DNA from: J054 sp965221985
Lineage (GTDB): Bacteria; Pseudomonadota; Gammaproteobacteria; Steroidobacterales; GCA-2729495
DNA: 64,000 nt
Reading direction: 5' to 3'
Assembly (NCBI GenBank): GCA_965221985.1
Contig: OZ244928.1
Span: 186,001 to 250,000 of the forward strand
Shown here: positions 44,807 through 54,034 of the stretch, one piece after another
Layout: each line of letters opens with the position of its first letter
How positions within the stretch are numbered: position 1 is the first letter of the stretch
Notes under the pieces: generated by a model
What the model was told of the DNA's origin: nothing
Seen by the model: only the letters and a program-made list of their open reading frames with translations
The model's database searches: none
Made by a program: the position numbers and the translations under genes

Positions 44807-45952
44807 CTAATCAACAGTAGCCACGGTCTCTGACCCAATGGCTTCCTCGATGGCGGCGGCGATCCAGGCGACATATTTTGGATGCTCTGACATGCCTTTT
44901 TCTGCGAATACGTAGTTCAAGCCACGCAAATCCTGTCGAATATGCGTCTGCACACCGTGGCTCGCGGCGGCCAAGGCAACAACTAGAGGTGTTTGACCTT
45001 TTTTCTCCGCTTGCTTAATCCAGCGCCGCAGTTTTCTGACGTTCGATTCACGGATCGGCGGAATGGCGTCATCTTGCAGATTGATTAGCTTGACATCGGC
45101 AAATTCATTTTTTGCCTTAAGCCTATCCACATGGGCGCCGAGAATTTCCAAATCCGGCCCATTGTCTTCAAGATCTTCCGGACCATGGGCCACTAGGATC
45201 ACTGATTCCTTGCTCGGATCCTGGCTCACCTCCTTGGCATGGTCGTAAAGAATTTCCGAGATCAGCGGATGGTCGGCAAAGTGGCTAGTCATGACTAGAC
45301 GAGCGTCAGTCTTAACTTTAGGCACATCTAAATACGTCGATTCCTGGCCATCCATGTCAAAAATATACTTCCACTGACGCGTCAAGCTGTTGTATTCCGT
45401 TGTGGTGCCATTGGGTACCAATACGATGGTCTTAACGCCGCGTTCGCTTAGGTCATCCACTGCCGATTGCAGGTAAGCCGACTGCATCATGGCCATGCCG
45501 AAGCCGATGGCCGTTGGATACTTGCTTGACACAGGCTCCAATGCCTCTTTGAGAATACGGTCGCTGTTTTCCCCCACGCCGTGGGACAGCAAGAGCACAC
45601 CAATCTCGCCTTGTTGCTCAGGGTCGCTGGCATACCATTCGTAGTTAGGACCCATGGCGGACATATTCATGTTCAGTTCCATGTCCGTTAAGCCGCGATA
45701 AAGCGCAATCTTTTTCCTCAAGGCTTCCAGCGTGGCCGCGTCCATGTCGTGCTTGACCTGATAACTGGTTAAACGCTTGCCTTCGGCATCCATCTCAGGA
45801 ACACCGGCATCGTGCTGGTGTTGATGGTGATCATGGGCAGCATGATCTTGCCCCGCGGCTGACAGAGAAACGCCCAAAGTGAGGGAAAAGGTCAGGGCGA
45901 CCAGTAAGACAATACCTTCGGTATTGGCATTTCGAATGTTCTTGATAGTCAT
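44807..45952 (-). CDS. Exported CbiX/SirB chelatase-like protein with His-rich N-terminus
   Basis: A 381-residue paralogue of the 18000-19172 gene product: signal peptide (about 1-34), a His cluster at 37-47 (HAAHDHHQHQH), then two halves with VLLLSHGVGENS (119-130, HG at 124) and VILVAHGPEDL (251-261, HG at 256). Shared motifs with the paralogue include M-G-x-N-Y-x-W-Y, HPLI-x-EIL-x-DHA, and LQDDA-x-P-x-IR. AAGGAG precedes the ATG at 45952. It follows the TetR gene by 98 bases on the same strand and may be the last gene of the ABC-TetR operon. Ligand unknown; metal or tetrapyrrole binding inferred. Confidence 0.6.
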   Translation of the reverse strand: MTIKNIRNANTEGIVLLVALTFSLTLGVSLSAAGQDHAAHDHHQHQHDAGVPEMDAEGKRLTSYQVKHDMDAATLEALRKKIALYRGLTDMELNMNMSAMGPNYEWYASDPEQQGEIGVLLLSHGVGENSDRILKEALEPVSSKYPTAIGFGMAMMQSAYLQSAVDDLSERGVKTIVLVPNGTTTEYNSLTRQWKYIFDMDGQESTYLDVPKVKTDARLVMTSHFADHPLISEILYDHAKEVSQDPSKESVILVAHGPEDLEDNGPDLEILGAHVDRLKAKNEFADVKLINLQDDAIPPIRESNVRKLRRWIKQAEKKGQTPLVVALAAASHGVQTHIRQDLRGLNYVFAEKGMSEHPKYVAWIAAAIEEAIGSETVATVD

Positions 45953-46050
45953 TTTTTGGCTCCTTAACAATGCCTGCGATGCCAGGCCTCAACGGCAACC
46001 GGCTTTGCCTTCTTGGATGTGCATCCGTCTGTAGGTATCACCAGGCCCAC

Positions 46051-46638
46051 CTAAGACAGCAATACTTGCCGCACGGCGGCTGAAACTTGCGCCAGGACTG
46101 CCGACTGCTGCCCCGTCTCCATGGCACGAGAAGCAGCCGCATGCACCATACTGGTGATCATTGCGCTCATCAGCGCCACGTCGCGATTGGTGTTTGCGAA
46201 CAATTCGTCCAAGGCACGACGTAAGACTTGGGCGGGCGGTTCATGTAGGGCCGATATTTGACGGCGAAAATCGTCGGAATTTTCGCTGGTATCCGCCAGC
46301 ATGTGTATCGCATCGTGACAAGTTGTAAGAGCGATTTCCATTTGCAAAGCAATCCATGCTTCTATTCTCTTCCGCGGATCCTTGACGGAATCCTCCAGTT
46401 TTCGAAGCCGCGCCAAGCCAGGTGCCATATCGCGTTTGAGGCAGGCCAGTAGCACATAGTCCTTATTGGGGTAGTAGCGGTATAAAGAATTGCGCGCCAA
46501 GCCAACTTCCTTGGCGATATCGCTCAATTCGGTGCCTTGATAACCCCGTTCACTGAACAATTTCGACGCGGCATCGACAATGCGATCCGTTTGCTGGCGA
46601 ACGTGGGCCTGGATGTTTTCTGCCTCAATGCGTGGCAT
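46051..46638 (-). CDS. TetR-family transcriptional regulator
   Basis: A 195-residue repressor with an N-terminal helix-turn-helix (AASKLFSERGYQGTELSDIAKEVGLARNSLYRYYPNKDYVLLACL, about 22-65) and a helical C-terminal ligand domain. The ATG at 46638 overlaps the end of the ABC ATPase gene by 14 bases, so it belongs to the same operon. A palindrome overlapping the operon promoter (48497-48519) is a likely binding site, giving autoregulation. Inducer unknown. Confidence 0.92.
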   Translation of the reverse strand: MPRIEAENIQAHVRQQTDRIVDAASKLFSERGYQGTELSDIAKEVGLARNSLYRYYPNKDYVLLACLKRDMAPGLARLRKLEDSVKDPRKRIEAWIALQMEIALTTCHDAIHMLADTSENSDDFRRQISALHEPPAQVLRRALDELFANTNRDVALMSAMITSMVHAAASRAMETGQQSAVLAQVSAAVRQVLLS

Positions 46639-47347
46639 CGGACACCCTTTCCGGCACTGGAATACTGGCTTGCGACATCTCCTCCAAGCGACCATCGGTA
46701 ATGGCAACCACCCGGTCCGCGGTATCTAGAACGCCATGATCATGGGTCACCATGAGTGTGGCGACTTGATGCTCATGGCAGGCCTTTTGCAGCAACTCGA
46801 CAATTTGATGCCCGCGCTTGCGGTCCAACATGGAGGTCGGCTCATCAACCAACAGTAGCGACGGCTGGGTCATGAAGGCGCGGGCAATACCGACCCGTTG
46901 CCGCTCCCCGCCGGACAATTGTCCGCCGTGGCGGTTTTTCTTATCGACCATGCCGACCTCATCCAGCAGGGCCAAGGCGCGCTCGCGATCAGCCGCACGC
47001 GGTTTGCGACCGCTCATATGGACCAGCAATAGCAGTTGATCAATGGCCGTGAGTGAAGGCACCAGATTCGACTGCTGGAAAACGAAGCCGATTTTTTCGC
47101 GACGTATCTTCGTCAAGGCAGCGGCTTTCAGCCCGGTGATTTCAGTGTCGCCAATCCAGACTCGTCCGGCTGTCGGCGTGCGTAGACCGCCACAGACCGC
47201 CAAGAGGCTCGACTTGCCCGATCCCGACGGACCCAAAATCAAGGTGAACTCGCCAGCGGCGACCTCCACAGACACATCATCCAAGGCCGTAATCTGCTCA
47301 TCGCCGTCACCCAAGACCAGCGACACATTTTCCGCGCGTAGACTCAT
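46625..47347 (-). CDS. ABC transporter ATP-binding protein (LolD/MacB class)
   Basis: A 240-residue ATPase with Walker A GPSGSGKSS, Q-loop VFQQSN, signature LSGGERQRVGIARAF, Walker B LLLVDEP and H-loop VTHDHG. The sequence type matches the mechano-transmission exporters (LolD, MacB, DevA), which pair with FtsX-like permeases. It sits between the permease and TetR genes, overlapping both by a few bases (4 with the permease). Confidence 0.95.
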   Translation of the reverse strand: MSLRAENVSLVLGDGDEQITALDDVSVEVAAGEFTLILGPSGSGKSSLLAVCGGLRTPTAGRVWIGDTEITGLKAAALTKIRREKIGFVFQQSNLVPSLTAIDQLLLLVHMSGRKPRAADRERALALLDEVGMVDKKNRHGGQLSGGERQRVGIARAFMTQPSLLLVDEPTSMLDRKRGHQIVELLQKACHEHQVATLMVTHDHGVLDTADRVVAITDGRLEEMSQASIPVPERVSDATH

Positions 47348-48486
47348 TGTTCTTGCCCCAAAGCAATGATGGGATCAACTTTGGTAATGCGGCGGATGGC
47401 CAAAGCGCCACCTAATAAGCCGGCAACGATCAGCAAAATCATGGCCTGGGTGATCTTATCGGCCTCGAACATGAAGGGACGGCCCGACTCCATGAACGCC
47501 TGACCTGCCCATAGGCCCAAGCCAAGACCGGTGGCAACACCCAGGGCCATCAGTATCAGCGCCTGACCTAGTGCATCGCGCAGTAAATAGCCGTTGGACC
47601 CTCCGAGCGCTTTAACTAAGCCGATTTCGCGGGTTCGTTGGATAGTCCAGATACTAAAAAACGCACCGATAACCACGGCCGAAATAACAAACAAGAACAT
47701 TTGAATAATCTGTACCGTGCGTACCTCTTCAATATAACCGGTGGAAGCGGCATAAAAACTGGCGCGATTTAGGGTGCTCGTGCCAATCTCCTCATCGAGG
47801 GCGGCGATTTCTTCAGGGCCCAGACTTTCATCCAACTGCATGGCCAAAATGCTGACGAAGTCAAACACGATATCCGGGAGTTTTTCGCCGGGCGGCGCAC
47901 CACCGGGTGGGCCGTAGGTGGCCTCCTGCCACTTGCGCAGCGGCGCATAGATGATGGGAATATGGCCAATGTTTCTTTCTTCGGCGACGCCGACGACTTC
48001 AATTTCAGTAAGGACACGGTCTAAAGTGATTCGATCGCCTATTTTCACGCCGTCTCGCGCCACCAGTAATTCAGAAACAATGACACCCTCCTCTCGACCA
48101 CCGAGTTGCTCGCCTTCGATGACCTTGGGCTCGATCATAGAACCCGGCTCCAAGCCCCACAGCACCAGTTCCAAGGGATCATTGTTTTGATTGCGCGCGG
48201 TGAAAACCGTATGGCCCATGGGTTCCAATTGCTTAACGGCTGGCTTTTGAGCCCACTCTTCCCACTGGGCACGCTCAATCATGGTATTACGATAGGTTGG
48301 CTTATCATCCCACTCGAAAGTGAGGTGACTGACGTCTAATTCCATCAGGCCGGAAATATTATTCTTGATCAGACCAGCGGCAAGCCCGGTTAAGAAGGTC
48401 ATCAGAAAGGCGATCAGCGCAATGACCAGGGTCATGAGCGCGAAACGGCCTTTGGCGTGAAGAAGGTCGCGAATGGCTATAAACAT
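47344..48486 (-). CDS. FtsX/MacB-like ABC transporter permease (DevC type)
   Basis: A 380-residue permease: N-terminal helix (FALMTLVIALIAFLMTFLTGLAAGL), a large periplasmic domain (about 45-250) and three C-terminal helices (VQIIQMFLFVISAVVIGAFFSIW, ALILMALGVATGLGLGLWAG, MILLIVAGLLGGALAI). The layout fits DevC/MacB-type exporters; no adaptor gene is adjacent. The ATG at 48486 (MFIAIRDLL) matches the family start and lies about 26 bases after the predicted transcription start. First gene of the operon with ATPase and TetR. Confidence 0.92.
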   Translation of the reverse strand: MFIAIRDLLHAKGRFALMTLVIALIAFLMTFLTGLAAGLIKNNISGLMELDVSHLTFEWDDKPTYRNTMIERAQWEEWAQKPAVKQLEPMGHTVFTARNQNNDPLELVLWGLEPGSMIEPKVIEGEQLGGREEGVIVSELLVARDGVKIGDRITLDRVLTEIEVVGVAEERNIGHIPIIYAPLRKWQEATYGPPGGAPPGEKLPDIVFDFVSILAMQLDESLGPEEIAALDEEIGTSTLNRASFYAASTGYIEEVRTVQIIQMFLFVISAVVIGAFFSIWTIQRTREIGLVKALGGSNGYLLRDALGQALILMALGVATGLGLGLWAGQAFMESGRPFMFEADKITQAMILLIVAGLLGGALAIRRITKVDPIIALGQEQ

Positions 48487-48496
48487 GTTAATGATT

Positions 48497-48519
48497 CTTA
48501 GCGACAGGCTGTCGCTAAG
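48497..48519. promoter_or_regulatory. 23-bp palindrome, likely TetR operator
   Basis: Perfect inverted repeat with 11-bp arms CTTAGCGACAG / CTGTCGCTAAG and one central base. It directly adjoins the -10 element of the promoter and covers the expected transcription start of the ABC-TetR operon, so binding would block polymerase. Size and symmetry fit a TetR dimer site. I did not see a second copy in the window. Confidence 0.75.
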
Positions 48520-48547
48520 TAATACGCGCATCTCGCGATGCTGTCAA
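48519..48547 (-). promoter_or_regulatory. Sigma-70 promoter of the ABC-TetR operon
   Basis: On the minus strand: TTGACA (perfect -35, 48542-48547), a 17-base spacer, and TATTAC (-10, 48519-48524; four of six consensus). The spacer itself contains a small inverted repeat GCATC-GCGA-GATGC. It precedes the permease start at 48486. Confidence 0.75.
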
Positions 48548-48642
48548 CAAATACGCGATCACAAAGCCGCGGATGCGAAGAAAATATATATAAAAACAAT
48601 GACTTATGAGTCTACGCCGCTGACCATTGTCCCCTACCCTCG

Positions 48643-49410
48643 CTAGACCTTCGGGCACAGCGCAATGAGCCCGGCGTGCTGGTTGCCGTCGGGCTCGCCG
48701 CCGCGGCCGGTAAACGCCGCCTCTTCGACGGCAAAGCCAGCTGCAGCGGCCTCGCGCCTTAAGATGTCCGGATCTAGGGGATTGAGATAAGGCAACATCC
48801 CTGCTGGCACTTCGGACCTGTTTAACAGGGGCGCCAAGTCTTCGATGAAGGCGGGCCACTGCTCGCCCGCCGCTTTCCGTCGCTCGTACTCGGGCGCAAT
48901 GCTCGACCAAAAACCCGTGTAAGGCGTGTCGGCAACGACAAACAATCGCCCGCCGGGCCGCAACCAGGTCAACATTTTTTCTAGAGACAAACGAATTTCC
49001 TCACCCTTGAGAAAGTGGAGAACGCGCGAGCAGAGAATCGCGGCAAATGCCTCAGCAGGAAAATCAACATCTGGCAACAGGCCTACTTCGGTCCTTAAGC
49101 GACCAAGAAGTTCGGCCGGTGTTTCCTGTTCCAGGATCTCCAAATGCCCGGGATCCATGTCACTAGCCAAGACCCGTCCACCACGCTCGAGAACCTCGCG
49201 AGTTGCCACGCCGTAGGCGCAGCCCAAATCCAAAACCTCCGCATCACAGATGGCCGCATAGTCGATAAACGCCATGGAAAATCGATCGAGGGTCTCGGAC
49301 ATGAATCCACGATTATTGAGGGTCGGGATCATTCCTTCCATAAAAGGCTTGGGACGGGTGGGGTTGCTGTCACTCACTGGTTGGTTTTCGCGCGGCCAAA
49401 ACCTAAGCAT
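48643..49410 (-). CDS. Class I SAM-dependent methyltransferase
   Basis: A 255-residue protein with the SAM-binding motif VLDLGCAYGVATREVL, acidic motif II region VLASDMDPGHLEIL, AILCSRVLHFLKGEEIRLSLEKMLTWLRPGGRLFVVADTPYTGFW as motif III-like. Substrate unknown. ATG 49410 is given; a GTG at 49377 is possible. It is on the same strand between the RND genes and the ABC operon promoter. Confidence 0.85.
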   Translation of the reverse strand: MLRFWPRENQPVSDSNPTRPKPFMEGMIPTLNNRGFMSETLDRFSMAFIDYAAICDAEVLDLGCAYGVATREVLERGGRVLASDMDPGHLEILEQETPAELLGRLRTEVGLLPDVDFPAEAFAAILCSRVLHFLKGEEIRLSLEKMLTWLRPGGRLFVVADTPYTGFWSSIAPEYERRKAAGEQWPAFIEDLAPLLNRSEVPAGMLPYLNPLDPDILRREAAAAGFAVEEAAFTGRGGEPDGNQHAGLIALCPKV

Positions 49411-49463
49411 AACGCCTTGCCTGACGCAGCGACCGTCGAGTCGCGATGCCGTCCGAATACAGG

Positions 49464-52400
49464 CTAAGGCCCGACGTTCGCCTGGGGATTCACGAATATT
49501 CGCTGCAAGCCGCGTAAGCGAATCGTTTGGGATTCAAGCCCGGCTAAGATCGCCGGCAGTAAGAACAGCACGATAAACGTGGCGAACATCAAGCCGAATG
49601 CCAAGGACACCACCAAGGGTCGCAGGAATTGAGCTTGCAGGTCAGACTCGAACAAGACGGGCAGCAAGCCCAATACCGTTGTGATGGAGGTGAGTATCAC
49701 AGCCCGCATGCGCCTGACGGAAGCCTCGGCCGCGGCGGACTTAACATCCATACCTTGGGCGCAAAGTTCGCGGAACACGCTAACCAAGATAATCGAATCA
49801 TTGATAACGATACCGATCAATCCGAATAAGCCGAAGATCGACATTAAGGTAACGTCCACGGCCAAAAGCCAATGTCCAAGCATGGCCCCCACCACGCCAA
49901 AAGGCACCACCGACAGAACCGCCAGCGGCCATAGATACGACTCGAACACCCAAGCCAAAATGATGTAAATGAGCAAAAAAGCCAGCGGCAGGGCCGTACC
50001 CACATCACCCAGGGTTTCCCCCTGACTTTCGGCATCGCCGCCGAAGCGGGCATAGGCCACGCCATCGCGCGCGCCTATGTCGGGCAAGACCGTTTCATTC
50101 ATCAAAGCGCGCACGGCATTGTTATTGTTCAACTGCTCATCGACATCGGCCGTCACCTGCACGGACAATTCGCCGCCTGAACGCTTTAGGGACTCGAAGC
50201 CACGCTGATAACGTAAGCTTGCGACATCACTAAGCGGCGCTGTTTCACCAGAGGGCAAGACGACGGGCAAAGTTTCCAGAACGCCCAGGGAATCGCGTTC
50301 TCGATCGCTAACTAGAACGCGCACTTCTACTTCTTCACCTTTGTCCTGGAAAATCTGTACCAATTCGCCGGAAAATGCGGCGCGCAACTGAGAGCCCAAG
50401 GAATCCCCATTGAGGCCCAGAGCTTCGCCCGTGGGTGATAACTCAAAAATCAGCTGTTCTTTGCCCCAGGCCATATCATCGCGCACGCCGCTGACGCCAG
50501 TGACCCCATTCAAGGCTTGGCTAATCGCAATGGCCGCCATCTTCAGTGCCTCGGGATCGGTACCCACCAGATCTAATTCGATATCGTTAGCATGTGGCCC
50601 ACCGGAGCTATTTAATACAAAGAAATTCTCCAGACCCGCCGGCAGCGGCAGAGCTGCCCGCCAAGCACGAACAATCTCGGCGTTAGACAGGCTACGCTGG
50701 CTGCCGGGCACCAGTTCTATGCTCATGGTCGCAACGTTGCCAGCGCGGGTGCCACGCGGATCCAAGCCCAGCTTTGTCACCTCCAAAGAGATTAGCCTTT
50801 GACCCGAATCAGCTTCCACTTTTCGCAAGGCCATGCGCGCCTGATTTACGAAATCGGCAACGCGGTCGCTTGGCGTCCCGGCACTAAAGCGAACGATGGT
50901 TTCAAGCTTCCGGTCATCGGGTTGCGGAAAAAGAGTAAATTCCAAACGACCGCCGAACATTAAACCAAGGACGACAACTAGACCGCCGAATGCGATGGCA
51001 AAGGTGGTGCCCCGATCCCGGACGGACCGGATCACCGCGTCACGGAACCGACCACAGCGAAAATTCTCGAAAGCCGAATCGAATCTCAACCTAAATTTGG
51101 AAGGAGGCTTACGCGCCGAGGCCTCAAAAGAGTGCCGCAAATGCCCGGGTAAAACCAGAAAACACTCAATCAGTGAGGCCATCACCACGCATATCATGAT
51201 GAGTGGTATTGAAAATAGTATGGCGCCACCAGCACCCCCGATGGTCATCAGCGGTAAGAACGCTGCCACGGTAGTTAGCGATGCGGCCATTACCGGGCCC
51301 AACATTCGATAAGCTGATTCTTCAGCGGCTTGTAAGGGCTTCGCAGCTGCTTGAGAACGCGTGACGGCTTCCTCACCAACCACAATGGCATCGTCAACAA
51401 CGATGCCCAGGGCCATGACCATGGCGAACAAACTGATCATGTTCAGGCTACCGCCAAACAGATACAGCGCCATCAAGCCAGCCATCAATGCAACTGGAAT
51501 GCCGACGGCCACCCAGAACGCTACTCGCCCGTTGAGAAATACGTACAAGGCAATAACGACTAACACCAATCCGCCAATGGCATTCTCTAGCATTAGATCG
51601 ATACGTTGATCAACGAGCTTCCATGGTTCATCGTAGACATAAAGGTCGACGTTGGGCGGTAAAACGGGTTGTGTACGCTCCACCCAAGCCGTCAACAGCT
51701 GCGCAATATCAATGGCATCTTGAGATTCAACCCGCTGCACCGAAATTTCAACGGCGGGTGCCCCGTTTACAAATAGGGTCGGTTCATCCACGCGGGCACG
51801 ACGCTCAACCTCTGCCACGTCACCCAATAGCAGCAATCGACCATCGTCATCGGCCGCCACGGGCAAAGATCTAAAATCCCTCGCGCTGCGCGCTTGATCC
51901 AGACTGCGCAATTGTCGCGCCGATTCGGCCCTGCCCACCGATCCCGCCGGCACGTCACTGCTGGCCTGGCGGATTCGTTGACTGATATCTTGCAGAGATA
52001 GGCGCAGTTCATTAAGCCTTGTCCCGTCGAGCTTGATGGCAATCTCTTCAGCCGGCAGCCCGAGCACGTCTATCCGCGCCAAACCCAAAGTTCGGAGCTC
52101 GCTCTCAAAGTTTCGCGCTAGCGACCGCAAAGCGTTCAATTCGGGGCCTGTAACAACCAGCCGCGCGACCAATGCATTGCGCGGTACTAATGTCACAACC
52201 GGCTGCTCTGCGCTGGCCGGTAAGTTTCTGACCTGGGCAACGCGCTCTTTGACTTGATCTAAGACTTCGCCCATGTCAACGGAGTCGTCATACTCCAAGG
52301 TGACCAGACTCTTGCCTTCCCGAGAAGTGGAGCGAATACTTTCGAGTTGATCTACGTTGCGCAGTTGGTCTTCCAAGGGCTCAGTGATCGCCGCTTGAAT

Positions 52401-52580
52401 ATCCTCGGCCGAGGCGCCAGGCCACAACACCTGGACGTTGACGATGCTCAGCTCAAAACTGGGCAAGACTTGGCGGGTGAGTTGGCCCAGCGCCCAGATA
52501 CCGGACAACACCATGACCGCCATGGCCAGGTTGGGAGCCACCGGATGCCGAACGAAGCTACTGATGATCGCCGGACGCAT
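49464..52580 (-). CDS. RND-family efflux permease
   Basis: A 1038-residue inner-membrane pump with 12 helices in two six-helix halves, each with a large periplasmic porter domain. The TM4 proton-relay motif GIVVDDAIVVGEEAVTR, and IGIVINDSIILVSVFREL in the second half, are typical of the HAE/AcrB-like group. The ATG overlaps the stop of the adaptor gene (TGATG), so the pair is translationally coupled. No outer-membrane factor gene is adjacent; a TolC-like channel would be supplied elsewhere. Substrate unknown. Confidence 0.95.
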   Translation of the reverse strand: MRPAIISSFVRHPVAPNLAMAVMVLSGIWALGQLTRQVLPSFELSIVNVQVLWPGASAEDIQAAITEPLEDQLRNVDQLESIRSTSREGKSLVTLEYDDSVDMGEVLDQVKERVAQVRNLPASAEQPVVTLVPRNALVARLVVTGPELNALRSLARNFESELRTLGLARIDVLGLPAEEIAIKLDGTRLNELRLSLQDISQRIRQASSDVPAGSVGRAESARQLRSLDQARSARDFRSLPVAADDDGRLLLLGDVAEVERRARVDEPTLFVNGAPAVEISVQRVESQDAIDIAQLLTAWVERTQPVLPPNVDLYVYDEPWKLVDQRIDLMLENAIGGLVLVVIALYVFLNGRVAFWVAVGIPVALMAGLMALYLFGGSLNMISLFAMVMALGIVVDDAIVVGEEAVTRSQAAAKPLQAAEESAYRMLGPVMAASLTTVAAFLPLMTIGGAGGAILFSIPLIMICVVMASLIECFLVLPGHLRHSFEASARKPPSKFRLRFDSAFENFRCGRFRDAVIRSVRDRGTTFAIAFGGLVVVLGLMFGGRLEFTLFPQPDDRKLETIVRFSAGTPSDRVADFVNQARMALRKVEADSGQRLISLEVTKLGLDPRGTRAGNVATMSIELVPGSQRSLSNAEIVRAWRAALPLPAGLENFFVLNSSGGPHANDIELDLVGTDPEALKMAAIAISQALNGVTGVSGVRDDMAWGKEQLIFELSPTGEALGLNGDSLGSQLRAAFSGELVQIFQDKGEEVEVRVLVSDRERDSLGVLETLPVVLPSGETAPLSDVASLRYQRGFESLKRSGGELSVQVTADVDEQLNNNNAVRALMNETVLPDIGARDGVAYARFGGDAESQGETLGDVGTALPLAFLLIYIILAWVFESYLWPLAVLSVVPFGVVGAMLGHWLLAVDVTLMSIFGLFGLIGIVINDSIILVSVFRELCAQGMDVKSAAAEASVRRMRAVILTSITTVLGLLPVLFESDLQAQFLRPLVVSLAFGLMFATFIVLFLLPAILAGLESQTIRLRGLQRIFVNPQANVGP

Positions 52581-53920
52581 CAGCTGCCCTCGTCGCCGGC
52601 CTCGACACTGCCGGCCGCAAGCATTGCATCCATCGCCTGGGCGCTCGATTGACCGGCAATTTCGACCAACAATCCATCGGCCGCCGCAGACAGTTTCGTG
52701 GTAATAATTTGATCGTCGGGCTTCAGTTGCGAACTGCGGACGATGACTTCGGTGCGTCCACCGGACAACTGACGCTCACCTAGGCGTTCGACATCGAGAC
52801 CGACCAAACGAGAATCGGCGACTATATAGATCCGGTTGCGGCCATAAATTGCCTCGGCGGGTATCGCGAGGGCATTGGGCTCCGCCGGCAAAGAAAGCAA
52901 AACCCGCAGCGTGGCGCCAAGCTGAGTCTCCGGCGGCAGGTCAATAAAATCTAAGTAGGCTTCGACGCTGCCTGATCCCTCGCGTGTCTGCGATGAAATT
53001 CTTGCCAGGCGAGCGGCGTACTCTTCGCCGCTAACCATCACCTGCGTCGGCAATTCAAGCTTGGCAAGCAGCGCATCACGAATTCTTGGCGAATAGCGAG
53101 AGGGTACCTGAGTATGTAGTTCTAGGCTGGCGGGATTATGCAAGCGCATAAGTTCATCACCCACGCGAACACGATCGCCCACGGAAACATTCAAATTTGA
53201 AATTGCGCCAGCAAAAGGTGCGCTGATAAGCGTTCTATCAGCGGCTAGTCTTGCACGGTCCCGCAGAGCTTGCGCCCGACGCAATTGAGCCTGCAGCTTA
53301 TTGATGCGAATTTCGCTTTCTTCGATGCTGAGCTGGCGCGAGGTCACGGAGAGTTGCTGACGCTTATACTCTTCCGCGGAGTCGTCAACGTTCGCTTGAG
53401 ACAACAACTTATCCTTGTAAAGGCTTCGAACACGCTCGGCGTTGCTTTCCGTTAGGGCCAGCAATTCGTTTTCATTGACCAAGGCCTCCAAATTTCGAGC
53501 GCGTCTTTGACGTTCTAATTTGATGTCGGCGCGAATCTCCTGCACGTCGGCTTCGCGCTGAACTAATTCCAACTGTGCATCTTGATCATCAAGCACGATG
53601 AGTGACTGCCCAGCTGCAACGCGGTCACCGTCTTGGACCAAGACCTCCATGACATCGGCTTCAAGGGCAGCGCTGAGACTGGCGTCCTGACGCGATTCAA
53701 CGCGCGCGTAGAGCTCTAAGTTCGGCCGCACGGAAGCCGGCGTGGCGGGCATAACCGTGACACTCCAGGATTTTTCCGGTAGTTCCAAGGCGGGCCGTTC
53801 CGGTCTAGAGGCAATTAGCAGAGCCGCAACTAGCACGGCCGCCCCCATGACCAAGACCGGACCGCGGCGCAAGCGTGACAAAATGTTTCCGGAAACAGAC
53901 ATGGCGTCCAAAATCCCCAA
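52580..53920 (-). CDS. RND periplasmic adaptor (HlyD/AcrA-type membrane fusion protein)
   Basis: A 446-residue protein with an N-terminal membrane anchor (VLVMGAAVLVAALLIA, about 23-38), a lipoyl-like half motif VMEVLVQDGDRVAAGQSLIVLDDQDAQLELVQ, a coiled-coil hairpin (about 115-220) and the second lipoyl half APFAGAISNLNVSVGDRVRVGDEL, then beta-barrel. It bridges the RND pump with an outer-membrane channel. First gene of the operon; ATG 53920 or 53902 are both possible. Confidence 0.93.
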   Translation of the reverse strand: MGILDAMSVSGNILSRLRRGPVLVMGAAVLVAALLIASRPERPALELPEKSWSVTVMPATPASVRPNLELYARVESRQDASLSAALEADVMEVLVQDGDRVAAGQSLIVLDDQDAQLELVQREADVQEIRADIKLERQRRARNLEALVNENELLALTESNAERVRSLYKDKLLSQANVDDSAEEYKRQQLSVTSRQLSIEESEIRINKLQAQLRRAQALRDRARLAADRTLISAPFAGAISNLNVSVGDRVRVGDELMRLHNPASLELHTQVPSRYSPRIRDALLAKLELPTQVMVSGEEYAARLARISSQTREGSGSVEAYLDFIDLPPETQLGATLRVLLSLPAEPNALAIPAEAIYGRNRIYIVADSRLVGLDVERLGERQLSGGRTEVIVRSSQLKPDDQIITTKLSAAADGLLVEIAGQSSAQAMDAMLAAGSVEAGDEGS

Positions 53921-54034
53921 TGTGGTCTATATTTCGTTTGCGGCGTGAGAACGGATGTTGGTGAAGAGCCTGTCCGGGGTCGAAAATTCGACCGTCGGCA
54001 CGGCTCCCGAGCGTATCTAGAAAGGCGTAAGGCA

